44,959 bases of DNA, from assembly GCF_003501885.1 (NCBI RefSeq), contig NZ_QWFA01000019.1:1-44959 (forward strand), given 5' to 3'. A program made the translations under genes and the position numbers. The notes beneath the pieces were generated by a model that saw nothing but the letters and a program-made list of their open reading frames with translations, was not told the DNA's origin and ran no database searches. The DNA is from Streptomyces globisporus (GTDB lineage: Bacteria; Actinomycetota; Actinomycetes; Streptomycetales; Streptomycetaceae). Below are positions 31,839 to 40,464 of the stretch, one piece after another (within the stretch, counting starts at the first letter, position 1; the number at the start of each line of letters is the position of its first letter).

Positions 31839-33074
31839 TCATGCCACGGGGTCCCGCTCCACCGGGCAGCTCATACAGCGCGGCCCGCCCCGCCCCCGGC
31901 CCAGCTCGCTGCCCCGGATCTCGATCACCTCGATGCCCTGCTTGCGCAGATAGGTGTTGGTGGTGGCGTTCCGCTCGTACGCGACGACCACGCCGGGCTC
32001 GACCGCGAGCACGTTGCAGCCGTCGTCCCACTGCTCGCGCTCGGCCGCGTGCACGTCCTGGGTGGCGGTGAGCACCCGGATCGCGTCGAGGCCGAGGGCG
32101 GCGGCGATGGCGCGGTGCATGTGCTCGGGCGGATGGTCGGTGACCTTCAGCTCGCGGGGGCCGCTGCCGGGCTCGATGGTGTACGAGCGGAGCATGCCGA
32201 GACCGGCGTACTGCGTGAACGTGTCGCCGTCCACCATCGTCATCACCGTGTCCAGGTGCATGAACGCGCGAGCCTTGGGCATGTCGAGCGCCACGATCGT
32301 GCGCGCCGAACCGGCGTCGAAGAGCCCGCGGGCCAGCATCTCCACCGCCTGCGGCGTGGTGCGCTCGCTCATCCCGATCAGGACCGCGCCCTGTCCGATG
32401 ACCAGGACGTCGCCGCCTTCGATGGTGGAGGGGTAGTCGTCCTGCCCCTCCGACCAGTGGTGGAAGACGCCCGCCTCCGGTCCGGTGAAGAGCGGGTGGT
32501 GGCGGTAGATCGCCTCGAAGTGGACGGTCTCGCGCTGCCGGGCGGGCCAGCGCATGGCGTTGATGGAGACCCCGTCGTAGATCCAGGCCGAGGTGTCCCG
32601 GGTGAAGAGGTGGTTGGGGAGCGGACCGAGGAGGAAGTCGTCCAGGTCCATCACGTGGAAGCGGACGGAGGTCGGTTCGCTGTACCGCTCCAGGAACTCC
32701 CGCTTGGTCATGCCGCCGACCAGCGCCTCCGCCAGCTCGGCAGCGGACAACTGCTCGAAGGCGGCCCGCAGATGCTCGGTGGCGAGCGGGCCGTACTCCT
32801 TCTCGTCGAAGACCCGGTCGAGCACGAGCCGCCGCGCGACCGGGATATCGAGGGACTCGCGCAGCAGATCCCCGAAGAGGTGCACGGCGACCCCCCGGTC
32901 GCGCAGGACGTCGGCGAACCCGTCGTGCTCCTCCCGGGCGCGGCGCACCCACAGGACGTCGTCGAACAGGAGCGCGTCCTTGTTCCTGGGGGTGAGCCGC
33001 TTCAGCTCCAGATCGGGGCGGTGGAGTATGACGCGGCGCAGCCGCCCGGCTTCGGAGTCGACATGGAATCCCAT
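31839..33074 (-). CDS. arcA: arginine deiminase
   Basis: A 411-residue guanidine-modifying enzyme that hydrolyses arginine to citrulline and ammonia. Conserved pieces include [17 protein letters not shown] (with the Asp that binds guanidinium), [24 protein letters not shown] (catalytic His and Asp) and the C-terminal RCMSCP, where C400 is the expected nucleophile. The ATG at 33074 starts the conserved [22 protein letters not shown]. It precedes the carbamoyltransferase on the same strand. No carbamate kinase gene is seen nearby, so ATP formation from carbamoyl phosphate would need an enzyme encoded elsewhere. Confidence 0.95.
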   Translation of the reverse strand: MGFHVDSEAGRLRRVILHRPDLELKRLTPRNKDALLFDDVLWVRRAREEHDGFADVLRDRGVAVHLFGDLLRESLDIPVARRLVLDRVFDEKEYGPLATEHLRAAFEQLSAAELAEALVGGMTKREFLERYSEPTSVRFHVMDLDDFLLGPLPNHLFTRDTSAWIYDGVSINAMRWPARQRETVHFEAIYRHHPLFTGPEAGVFHHWSEGQDDYPSTIEGGDVLVIGQGAVLIGMSERTTPQAVEMLARGLFDAGSARTIVALDMPKARAFMHLDTVMTMVDGDTFTQYAGLGMLRSYTIEPGSGPRELKVTDHPPEHMHRAIAAALGLDAIRVLTATQDVHAAEREQWDDGCNVLAVEPGVVVAYERNATTNTYLRKQGIEVIEIRGSELGRGRGGPRCMSCPVERDPVA

Positions 33075-33141
33075 GCCTTCATCCTCACCGCGCGGAGCAC
33101 CGTTCACCCGGCGAATCGCCTACCGGTTGGATCGCCCGCCG

Positions 33142-35760
33142 TCAGAGCCGGGGGTCCACCGGCTCCGACTCCAGGGCCAGGACGGCGAACACCGCCTCGT
33201 GGACCCGCCACAGCGGTTCGCCCTCCGCCAGCCGGTCCAGCGCCTCCAGACCGAGCGCGTACTCCCGCAGCGCGAGCGAGCGCTTGTGGCCGAGGAACCG
33301 GGAGCGCAGGCGCTCCAGATTCTCCGGGCGGGTGTACTCGGGGCCGTAGATGATGCGGAGATACTCCCGGCCCCGCACCTTGATGCCGGGCTGGACGAGG
33401 CGGCCCTTGGCGTCCCGGACGAGGGCACCGAGGGGCTTGACGACCATGCCCTCGCCGCCGCGCCCGGTCATCTCCAGCCACCAGTCCACACCCGCGCGGA
33501 CCGAGGCTTCGTCGCCGGTGTCGACGACGAGCCTGCGGGTGACCTGGAGCAGCCCGGTCGGGTCGTGCTCCACGAGCAGGTCGAGCCAGGCGAGCTGCTC
33601 GTCGTGCGGGACGGCGGCCAGGGAGCGGCCCTGGACGGCGAGGATCTGGAAGGGGGCCAGGCGCACCCCCTCCAGCCCCTCGGTGGGCCAGCAGTAGCGC
33701 CGGTACGCCTCGGTGAACGCGGCGGCGTCCTGCGCGCGAGCCCGCTGGTGTCCGGCGAGGCCCGCCACCTCCACGCCCCGGGAGGCCGCCTGCTCCAGGG
33801 CGGCGACGGCCGGCGGGAAGACGGCGCCGGACGCGGCGCCGACGGCGGCGTACTGCGAGCGCAGCAGCCCACCCGCCTTCAGCGACCACGGCATCAGCTC
33901 GGCGTCCAGGAGCACCCAGTCGGTGTCCCACTCCGCCCAGAGTCCGGCGGCGGTGACGGCGCTGCGGAGCCGGGCCAGGACCTCTTCGGTCATGGCCGGG
34001 TCGTCCAGGAAGGGGCGGCCGGTGCGGGTGTACAGCGCGCCGGTGGGGCCCGCCGTGCCGAACCGCGCGGTGGCCGCCTCCGCGTCCTTGCAGACCAGGG
34101 CGACGGCCCGGGAGCCCATGTGCTTCTCCTCGCACACGACCCGCTCGACTCCGTCCGCCGCGTACTGCGCGAACGCCTCGGCCGGGTGCTCCAGGAAGCC
34201 GTCCTCGCGGGAGGTGGCAGTGGGGGCCATCGTGGGCGGCAGGTAGGCGAGGAGCTGCGGGTCGACGGCGAACCGGCTCATGACTTCGAGCGCGGCGGCT
34301 GCGTTCTCCTCGCGCACGGCGACGCGCCCCATGTGCCGGGTCTCCACGACCCGGCGGCCCTGGACGTCGGCGATGTCCAGCGGCCGGCCCTCCCTGCCTC
34401 CGGGCGCCTCGGTCACCAGCGGCTTGACCGGCTCGTACCAGACCTTCTCGGCGGGTACGTCGACGAGTTCACGCTCGGGCCAGCGCAGCGCGGTCATCTT
34501 CCCGCCGAAGACGGCGCCGGTGTCCAGGCAGATGGTGTTGTTGATCCAGGAGGTGGTGGGGACGGGGGTGTGGCCGTAGACCACGGTGGCGCGGCCCCGG
34601 TACTCCTCGGCCCACGGGTAGCGCACGGGCAGGCCGAACTCGTCGGTCTCGCCGGTGGTGTCCCCGTACAGCGCGTGCGAGCGGACCCGGCCGGAGGTGC
34701 GGCCGTGGTACTTCTCGGGCAGCCCGGCGTGACAGACCACCAGCTTGCCCTCGTCCAGGACGTAGTGGCTGACCAGGGAGTCGATGAACTCCCGTACCTG
34801 CCCCCGGAACTCGGGGTGCTCGGCGTCCTCGCGCTCCAGCTGCTCGACGGTCTCGGCGAGCCCGTGGGTGAGCTGGACCTTGCGGCCCGCGAGATAGCGG
34901 CCGAGCTTGTTCTCGTGGTTGCCGGGGACGCACAGGGCGTCGCCCGACGCCACCATGGACATCACGCGGCGCAGCACTCCGGGGCTGTCGGGGCCCCGGT
35001 CGACGAGGTCGCCGACGAACACGGCGGTGCGCCCCTCGGGGTGGGCACCGTCCGTGTAACCGAGCTTGCCGAGCAGGGTCTCCAGCTCGGAGCTGCAGCC
35101 GTGGATGTCCCCGATGATGTCGAACGGCCCGGTGAGGTGGCGCAGGTCGTTGTAGCGGCGCTCCAGGACCACTTCGGCGCGCTCGGCCTCCTCCTCCGTG
35201 CGCAGGACGTGCACCTTGCGGAAGCCCTCGCGCTCCAGGCCGCGCAGCGAGCGCCGCAGCTCGCGGCGGTGCCGCTGGATGACGTGGCGGGGCATGGAGG
35301 CGCGGTCCGGGCGGGCCGCGTTGCGGGCGGCGCAGACCTCCTCGGGGAGGTCCAGGACGATGGCGATGGGCAGGACGTCGTACTTCCTGGCCAGCTGGAC
35401 GAGCTGCTTGCGGCTCTCGGACTGGACACTGGTGGCGTCGATGACGGTGAGCCGCCCGGCCTCCAGTCGCTTGCCCGCGATGTAGTGCAGGACGTCGAAG
35501 GCGTCGCGACTGGCGCTCTGGTCGTTCTCGTCGTCGGCGACCAGGCCCCGGCAGAAGTCCGAGGAGATGACCTCGGTCGGCTTGAAGTGCTTGCGGGCGA
35601 AGGTGGACTTGCCCGATCCGCTGGCGCCGATGAGAACGACGAGGGAGAGGTCGGTCACCGGCAGGGTGCGCACGGGGCTCGGTGCGGCGGCGGTGGCCCG
35701 GCCGACGGCCTCGGCGGCCTCGGCGGCCTCCGCGCCGGTGGTGCTGTGGTCGCTGTTCAT
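33142..35760 (-). CDS. pnkp: polynucleotide kinase-phosphatase (bacterial RNA repair Pnkp)
   Basis: An 872-residue three-domain RNA end-healing and sealing enzyme. The 5' kinase domain has the P-loop GASGSGKST at residues 45-53. The metallophosphoesterase domain has GDIHG (about 217), GDLVDRG (about 250) and GNHE (about 280), giving 3' phosphatase and 2',3'-cyclic phosphodiesterase functions. The C-terminal ligase/adenylyltransferase domain has the nucleotidyl motif K546-HMGSR within CEEKHMGSR and later GGEGMVVKP. Length and order match known Pnkp. The ATG overlaps the hen1 stop (ATGA), and the two proteins are known to act together as a repair complex for ribotoxin-cleaved RNA. Confidence 0.96.
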   Translation of the reverse strand: MNSDHSTTGAEAAEAAEAVGRATAAAPSPVRTLPVTDLSLVVLIGASGSGKSTFARKHFKPTEVISSDFCRGLVADDENDQSASRDAFDVLHYIAGKRLEAGRLTVIDATSVQSESRKQLVQLARKYDVLPIAIVLDLPEEVCAARNAARPDRASMPRHVIQRHRRELRRSLRGLEREGFRKVHVLRTEEEAERAEVVLERRYNDLRHLTGPFDIIGDIHGCSSELETLLGKLGYTDGAHPEGRTAVFVGDLVDRGPDSPGVLRRVMSMVASGDALCVPGNHENKLGRYLAGRKVQLTHGLAETVEQLEREDAEHPEFRGQVREFIDSLVSHYVLDEGKLVVCHAGLPEKYHGRTSGRVRSHALYGDTTGETDEFGLPVRYPWAEEYRGRATVVYGHTPVPTTSWINNTICLDTGAVFGGKMTALRWPERELVDVPAEKVWYEPVKPLVTEAPGGREGRPLDIADVQGRRVVETRHMGRVAVREENAAAALEVMSRFAVDPQLLAYLPPTMAPTATSREDGFLEHPAEAFAQYAADGVERVVCEEKHMGSRAVALVCKDAEAATARFGTAGPTGALYTRTGRPFLDDPAMTEEVLARLRSAVTAAGLWAEWDTDWVLLDAELMPWSLKAGGLLRSQYAAVGAASGAVFPPAVAALEQAASRGVEVAGLAGHQRARAQDAAAFTEAYRRYCWPTEGLEGVRLAPFQILAVQGRSLAAVPHDEQLAWLDLLVEHDPTGLLQVTRRLVVDTGDEASVRAGVDWWLEMTGRGGEGMVVKPLGALVRDAKGRLVQPGIKVRGREYLRIIYGPEYTRPENLERLRSRFLGHKRSLALREYALGLEALDRLAEGEPLWRVHEAVFAVLALESEPVDPRL

Positions 35761-37253
35761 GCGGCTTCCGCCTCCTTCTTCTTCTCGGTCTGCTCGGTCT
35801 TGTCGGTCTGCTCGGTGGTGCGGGTGAACACGGCCATCTGGGTCGGCGGCCCCACCTCGGGGTCGTCCGGCCCGACCGGCTCGTACCGGACGGTGTAGCC
35901 GTGCCGTTCGGCCACCTGCCCGGCCCAGTCCCGGAATTCGGCGCGGGTCCATTCGAAGCGGTGGTCGCCGTGCCGGACGTGTCCGGCCGGGAGGGTCTCC
36001 CAGCGCACGTTGTACTCGACGTTCGGCGTGGTCACGAGCACGGTCCCCGGTCGTGCCGCGCCGAACACCGCGTACTCCAGGGCGGGCAGCCGGGGCAGAT
36101 CCAGGTGCTCGACGACCTCGCTGAGCACGGCGGCGTCATATCCGGCGAGCCGCTTGTCGGTGTAGGTCAGCGAGCCCTGCCGCAGGGTGACCCGGTCGGC
36201 CCGGCGCTCCCCCATCCGGTCCAGCTTGAGCCGCCGCGAGGCGATGGTGAGGGCACGCATCGAGACGTCGACGCCCACGATCTCGGTGAACCGCACGTCC
36301 TTGAGGAGCGCCTGCACCAACTGGCCCTGCCCGCAGCCGAGGTCGAGCACCCGGCTCGCCCCGGCGGCGCGCAGCGCGTCGAGGATCGCGGTGCGCCGCT
36401 GCGCGGCGAGCGGGACCGGCTTCTCCTCGGTGTCGGTGCTCTCGTCCACCGCGTTGTCGACGCTGTCCACGTCGAGGTCGTCCGACTCGGCGAGCCGGAC
36501 CAGCTCCAGGGCCTGGTCGGCCTGGCGGGTGAGCCCCCAGCGGTGGGACAGATAGCGCCGGGTGATCAGCGGCCGCTCGGGGTGGTCGGCCAGCCAGCCC
36601 TCCCCGGCCCGCAGCAGCTTGTCCACCTCGTCGGGCGCGACCCAGTAGTGCTTGGCGTCGTCGAGCACCGGCAGCAGGACATAGAGCTGCCGCAGCGCGT
36701 CGGCGAGCCGCAACTCGCCCTCCAGCAACAGCCGTACGTAGCGCGAGTCGCCCCACGCGGGGAACTCCTCGTCCAGCGGCACGGCCGTGGCCTCGACCCG
36801 CTCCCAGCCGAGCGGCGCGAACAGCTTGTGCACCAGCTCGACGCCGCCCCGGGCGGGCAGGGCGGGCACCTCGATCCGCAGCGGCAGCGGGCTCTCGGCC
36901 CGCTCGGGCATGGCCCGGCAGACACCGCCGAGCGCGGACTTGAACACGGCGGAGATGGCGACCGACACCAGCGAGGACGCCGCGTAGGGACGGTCGTTGA
37001 CATACTGCGCGAGCGCCGCGTCGGGCGCGCCTCCCCGGCCCTTGCCCTTGCCGCGCCGCACCAGCGCCACCGGATCCACCTCCAGCAGGAGTGCGGCCGT
37101 GCAGCGCTCGGCGGACGCTTCGGGATAGAAGACGTGCGCGGTGCCGTGCGAGGTGGAGAACGTCTGCGCCTTGTCGGGATGCTTGTGCAGCAGGAAGCCC
37201 AGATCCGTGGCGGGGCGTTCAGGGGTGCCGGTCGTACCGATTGTCAGGAACAC
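35757..37253 (-). CDS. hen1: 3' terminal RNA ribose 2'-O-methyltransferase Hen1
   Basis: A 498-residue protein. The N-terminal about 240 residues, beginning with LTIGTTGTPERPATDLGFLLHKHPDK, are the bacterial Hen1 N-domain needed to activate Pnkp ligation. The C-terminal half is an SAM-dependent methyltransferase (VLDLGCGQGQL from residue 302) with the metal-binding E379-VVE-H383 typical of Hen1, which methylates the 2'-OH at the repair junction and protects against repeat cleavage. The tail TEQTDKTEQTEKKKE is a short repeat. The GTG start has no good ribosome site, and a CATACT hexamer (37266-37261) ends only 7 bases before it, so a leaderless transcript is possible. Confidence 0.95.
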   Translation of the reverse strand: MFLTIGTTGTPERPATDLGFLLHKHPDKAQTFSTSHGTAHVFYPEASAERCTAALLLEVDPVALVRRGKGKGRGGAPDAALAQYVNDRPYAASSLVSVAISAVFKSALGGVCRAMPERAESPLPLRIEVPALPARGGVELVHKLFAPLGWERVEATAVPLDEEFPAWGDSRYVRLLLEGELRLADALRQLYVLLPVLDDAKHYWVAPDEVDKLLRAGEGWLADHPERPLITRRYLSHRWGLTRQADQALELVRLAESDDLDVDSVDNAVDESTDTEEKPVPLAAQRRTAILDALRAAGASRVLDLGCGQGQLVQALLKDVRFTEIVGVDVSMRALTIASRRLKLDRMGERRADRVTLRQGSLTYTDKRLAGYDAAVLSEVVEHLDLPRLPALEYAVFGAARPGTVLVTTPNVEYNVRWETLPAGHVRHGDHRFEWTRAEFRDWAGQVAERHGYTVRYEPVGPDDPEVGPPTQMAVFTRTTEQTDKTEQTEKKKEAEAA

Positions 37254-37308
37254 CTGTCCGAGTATGATCCTCGCCCCTTGCCCCCACCAGGCATTTTCGC
37301 CCGCTTGT

Positions 37309-38259
37309 CTACTGCACCGGCTTCTCCGGCTCCCCCGGCTCCTCCAAAAGACCGGCCAGCTCGGCCATGAGGTCAGGACCCACCCGGCAGCAACCCCCGA
37401 CGAGGCGGGCCCCGGCCCGCGTCCAGGCCCGCACCCTGCCCGGGTCGAAGGTGGAGCGCCCGGTCCACCCCCGCGCCCCGGCGTCCCAGCCCTCGCCGCT
37501 GTTCGGATAGACCACGGCGGGCCGGCCCGTGACCGCCGCCGCCAGCTCCACCGCCTCATGCGCCTCGTCCGGGTCGCAGCAGTTGACCCCGACCGCGATG
37601 ACGGACTTCCGCCCGGCCGCCACCGCGAACGCCTCATCCAACGGCTGGCCGGCCCGGGTCCGGCCACCGGCCACGCTGTAGGAGAGCCAGTACGGCAGTC
37701 CGGTCTCCTCGGCCACCCGGACCAGAGCCTCGGCCTCGTCCAGGTCCGGCACGGTCTCCAGCGCCAGGACATCGGGCCCGGCCGCCGCGAGCGCCGCCAC
37801 GCGGGGGCGGTGGAAACGCTCCAGCTCACCGACGCTCAGCCCGTAACGCCCCCGGTACTCGCTGCCGTCCGCGAGCATCGCCCCGTACGGTCCGACGGAC
37901 GCGGCGACCCAGGTCTCCCGCCCGGGGCCCGCCCGGCGCGCCGCGTCGGCGGCGCCCCGGGCCAGCTGCACGCTGCGGGCGAGCAGGGCCTCGGTCCCGG
38001 ACCGGTCGAGCCCGTATCTCCCGAACCCTTCGAACGTGGCCTGATAGCTGGCCGTGATGAGCACCCGCGCCCCGGCCCGGAGGTAGGCGAGGTGGGCGGC
38101 CTCGATCTGTTCCGGCGCGTCGGCCAGCAGCCGGGCCGACCACAGCGCGTCGGACAGATCGCAGCCCTGCGCCTCCAGCTGGTTGGAAAGCCCGCCGTCC
38201 AGCAGGACGGGTCCGGCGTCCAGCGCGTCGGCGAGCGTACTGCCCGTGCTCGCGGCCAC
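37309..38259 (-). CDS. mmuM: homocysteine S-methyltransferase
   Basis: A 316-residue Zn-dependent methyltransferase that converts homocysteine to methionine using S-methylmethionine or SAM. It shows LLDGGLSNQLEAQGCDL at the N-terminus, ITASYQATFEGF, and the zinc ligands GVNCC and LVGGCCRV. The start is GTG at 38259 with GAGGAGG 5 bases upstream; an alternative start was not needed. It lies 29 bases after the LLM oxidoreductase stop, in the same direction, and upstream of hen1, but the gap of 55 bases to hen1 may hold a separate promoter. Confidence 0.92.
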   Translation of the reverse strand: MAASTGSTLADALDAGPVLLDGGLSNQLEAQGCDLSDALWSARLLADAPEQIEAAHLAYLRAGARVLITASYQATFEGFGRYGLDRSGTEALLARSVQLARGAADAARRAGPGRETWVAASVGPYGAMLADGSEYRGRYGLSVGELERFHRPRVAALAAAGPDVLALETVPDLDEAEALVRVAEETGLPYWLSYSVAGGRTRAGQPLDEAFAVAAGRKSVIAVGVNCCDPDEAHEAVELAAAVTGRPAVVYPNSGEGWDAGARGWTGRSTFDPGRVRAWTRAGARLVGGCCRVGPDLMAELAGLLEEPGEPEKPVQ

Positions 38260-38273
38260 CTCAGCCTCCTCAG

Positions 38274-38297
38274 TCAGGTCAGGTCAGGTCAGGTCAG
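38274..38297. repeat. pentanucleotide microsatellite (TCAGG)
   Basis: Four TCAGG units plus TCAG run uninterrupted through the stop codon of the LLM oxidoreductase and the leader of mmuM. Because the unit is five bases long, the tract places a TGA in all three minus-strand frames, so slippage would change the tail length only slightly while altering the distance to the mmuM ribosome site. Confidence 0.85.
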
Positions 38298-39212
38298 CTG
38301 GGACTGGATCTGCGAGGAGATCAGTTCCAGATGGTCCAGGTCGTCCAGGTCGAGGATCTGGAGGTAGATCCTCGACGAGCCGATCGCCCCGTAGCGGCCG
38401 ATCTTGTCGACCACCTCGGCGGGCGATCCGGCCAGGCCGTTCGCCTTGAGCTCCTCCACATCCCGGCCGATGGCCGCCGCGCGCCGGGCGACCTCGGCGT
38501 CGTCCTTGCCCGTGCAGACGATCAGCGCGTTGGAGTACACGAGGTCGTCCGGCGAGCGCCCGTGCGCCTGCGCGGCGGCCCGGACCCGGCCGAACTGCTT
38601 CTCGCTGTCCTCCAGCGAGGCGAACGGGATGTTGAACTCGTCCGCGTACTGCGCGGCGAGGCGGGGGGTGCGCGTCGCCCCGTGGCCGCCGATCAAAACG
38701 GGCACCTTGGCCTGGGCGGGCTTGGGCAGCGCGGGCGAGTCGGTGAGCTGGTAGTAGGTCCCGTCGTAGCTGAAGGTCTTGCCGACCTCCGTCGCCCACA
38801 GCCCGGTGACGATCGCGAGCTGCTCCTCCAGGCGGCCGAACTTCTCCTTCGGGAACGGGATGCCGTAGGCCTTGTGCTCCTCCTCGAACCAGCCCGCGCC
38901 CAGGCCCAGTTCGATCCGGCCGCCGGACATCTGGTCGACCTGGGCCACCTGGATGGCCAGCACTCCCGGAAGCCGGAACGTGCCGGCGGTCATCAGCGTG
39001 CCGAGGCGGATCCGCCGGGTCTCGCGCGCCAGTCCGGCCAGGGTGATCCAGGCGTCCGTCGGTCCGGGCAGACCGTCGCCGGAGCCCATGCGGAGATAGT
39101 GGTCGGAGCGGTAGAAGGCGTCGAAGCCCAGGTCCTCCGTGGCCTTGGCGACGGTGAGCAAGGTGTCGTAGTCGGCCCCCTGCTGGGGCTCGGTGAAGAT
39201 GCGAAGATCCAT
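38289..39212 (-). CDS. LLM-class F420-dependent oxidoreductase
   Basis: A 307-residue luciferase-like TIM-barrel flavin/F420 oxidoreductase. Typical features are MDLRIFTEPQQGADYDTLL, GFDAFYRSDHYL, RIRLGTLMTAGTFRLPGVLAIQVAQVDQMSGGRIELGLGAGWFEEEHKAYGIPFP and PVLIGGHGATRTPRLAAQYAD, as in the F420-type families of actinobacteria. The substrate is unknown. The ATG at 39212 follows GGATGGAGGC. It is the first gene of a likely two-gene operon with mmuM; its stop lies in a pentanucleotide repeat. Confidence 0.9.
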   Translation of the reverse strand: MDLRIFTEPQQGADYDTLLTVAKATEDLGFDAFYRSDHYLRMGSGDGLPGPTDAWITLAGLARETRRIRLGTLMTAGTFRLPGVLAIQVAQVDQMSGGRIELGLGAGWFEEEHKAYGIPFPKEKFGRLEEQLAIVTGLWATEVGKTFSYDGTYYQLTDSPALPKPAQAKVPVLIGGHGATRTPRLAAQYADEFNIPFASLEDSEKQFGRVRAAAQAHGRSPDDLVYSNALIVCTGKDDAEVARRAAAIGRDVEELKANGLAGSPAEVVDKIGRYGAIGSSRIYLQILDLDDLDHLELISSQIQSQLT

Positions 39213-39330
39213 GCCTCCATCCTGCCTCCCCCGAGGCCGTCGTCCGGCCCTTGCCTCCCCCGGAACCCGTGCCTTCCCTCATCGGGGCCGGCGCCACCCC
39301 CTCGGAGCACCTCAGAGCCCGTGCCTCCGC

Positions 39331-39846
39331 TCAGGGCCCTGCGGCCGACGGTGCGGGGCCGCGTATGCCGTACGGGCCGTCGCGCTCCCTCGCCCGCTCC
39401 GGCTCCCGCTCCCTTTCCGCCAGGCGTCTCAGCATCCCGTGCACGCGGTCCAGTGATTCGTCCGCCGCGTCCATGGCCTCGATGCACTGCCAGTACAGCC
39501 CGTCCTCCCCCGTGTCGCAGGCCACCCCGACCAGAGCGATCCCGGCCTCGCCGAGCAGCAGCGCGAGCCCGGCCAGGGCGGGCCGGACCTCGCCGATCCC
39601 CGACAACTGGGCGGCCCTGGCGCCGCCGGAGATCACCGTCGGATGGTCCAGCGCCGAGCATCCGGCGCCGATCTCCCCCAGCGCCCGTGCCTCGCTCCGT
39701 AATTCCATCGGCCCGCACAGCGCCAGCCGACTGCCGACCGCCCGGGCGAGCGCCTGCGCCTGCCAGGCCTCCGCCATGACGTCCAGCGCGCCCCGGCTGT
39801 CGGCCAGAGCCCGCCGGCCCGCCTCGATGAGTCGCTCCGCTTCCAT
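39331..39846 (-). CDS. small hypothetical protein (DUF6099-like)
   Basis: A 171-residue mostly helical protein of a type I associate with Streptomyces (DUF6099-like; assignment from memory of the N-terminus EAERLIEAGRRALADSRGALDV). It has no signal peptide or transmembrane segment, and its tail is rich in Glu, Arg and Pro. Function is unknown. The ATG at 39846 follows GGGGGAGAC. The upstream 124-base gap is unusually AT-rich for the window and contains three DnaA-box-like 9-mers, the most distinctive thing about this gene. Confidence 0.75.
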   Translation of the reverse strand: MEAERLIEAGRRALADSRGALDVMAEAWQAQALARAVGSRLALCGPMELRSEARALGEIGAGCSALDHPTVISGGARAAQLSGIGEVRPALAGLALLLGEAGIALVGVACDTGEDGLYWQCIEAMDAADESLDRVHGMLRRLAEREREPERARERDGPYGIRGPAPSAAGP

Positions 39847-39887
39847 CTGTCTCCCCCGTCCGTACGAAAACCCGCTCACCTCATTCA

Positions 39888-39965
39888 TTACCCACAGTGA
39901 GGTAGACAGCACCGTAAGGCCAGAGGAAATCGGAAATCTGTGGACACGAAGTCGAATGTGGATAA
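39888..39965. promoter_or_regulatory. cluster of three DnaA-box-like sites
   Basis: TGTGGATAA at 39957-39965 is the exact complement of the classical DnaA box TTATCCACA. TGTGGACAC at 39939-39947 is one base from the complement of TTGTCCACA, and TTACCCACA at 39888-39896, on the other strand, is one base from TTATCCACA. The first two start 18 bases apart in the same orientation. The sites lie 42-119 bases before the start of the DUF6099-like gene. Confidence 0.55.
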
Positions 39966-39970
39966 CTTGA

Positions 39971-40330
39971 TCACTCCGAAGAGTGACGATCGGGGGGTTC
40001 GGCGGCGCTCGGCAGCGGGAAGCGCTTCTCGTTCCGCTCCAACTTGGCCACCAGTGCCGCCGTCGGGTCGATGCCCAACACCTCGCAGAACTGCAGGAGA
40101 TAGGCGAGCACGTCCGCCACCTCGTCGGCAACCCGGTGGGCGGATTCGGGGTTTTCCATGATCCCGGCCGACTGTTCGGGCGTCAGCCACTGGAAGACCT
40201 CCAGCAGTTCGGAGGCCTCGACGCTGAGCGCGGCCGCCAGGTTCTTCGGGGTGTGGTACTGCCCCCAGTCCCGCGCCGCCGCGAACGCGGCCAGCCGACG
40301 CTGGAGTTCTGCCACATCGATGTCCGTCAC
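39971..40330 (-). CDS. MazG-like nucleotide pyrophosphohydrolase
   Basis: A 119-residue all-alpha NTP-PPase of the MazG/dCTP pyrophosphatase type. It contains the metal-binding pattern EASELLEVFQW (E-x2-E) and later DEVADVLAYLLQF (E-x2-D), plus DWGQYHTPKNLAAALSVE. Such enzymes cleave NTPs or dNTPs to monophosphates and pyrophosphate, and often clean the nucleotide pool. The start is GTG at 40330, with only a weak ribosome site; GTG 40315 is an alternative. It ends directly beside the DnaA-box cluster. Confidence 0.9.
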   Translation of the reverse strand: MTDIDVAELQRRLAAFAAARDWGQYHTPKNLAAALSVEASELLEVFQWLTPEQSAGIMENPESAHRVADEVADVLAYLLQFCEVLGIDPTAALVAKLERNEKRFPLPSAAEPPDRHSSE

Positions 40331-40464
40331 AGCACCAGGTCTATCACCGGCCACCGACAGTGCCTCCCGCGCGGCTCCCGCACATCGCGGGCTCCTGGCG
40401 GAGGCGAGGTCGGCGGTCCGGAACCGGCTGCCGCCGCCCCGGCCGCCGCCCCCAGTGCCGCTTG

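Noticed and set aside
29397..33353. Plus-strand open frame of over 1300 codons across the permease, argF and arcA
   Set aside because: It crosses three well-conserved minus-strand genes and the gaps between them and has no recognisable domain; it is a codon-bias shadow.
32593..35898. Plus-strand open frame of about 1100 codons opposite arcA and pnkp
   Set aside because: No domain is recognisable and both genes on the other strand are unambiguous.
39221..39263. Two copies of TGCCTCCCCCG upstream of the LLM oxidoreductase
   Set aside because: Low-complexity pyrimidine runs; only two copies and partly explained by the ribosome site.
39888..39965. Replication origin
   Set aside because: Only three DnaA-like boxes and no dnaA, dnaN or other origin-linked genes nearby; Streptomyces origins have many more boxes.
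40377..40391. Short hairpin between the MazG-like and sepF-like genes
   Set aside because: A five-base GC stem is expected often by chance at this base composition.
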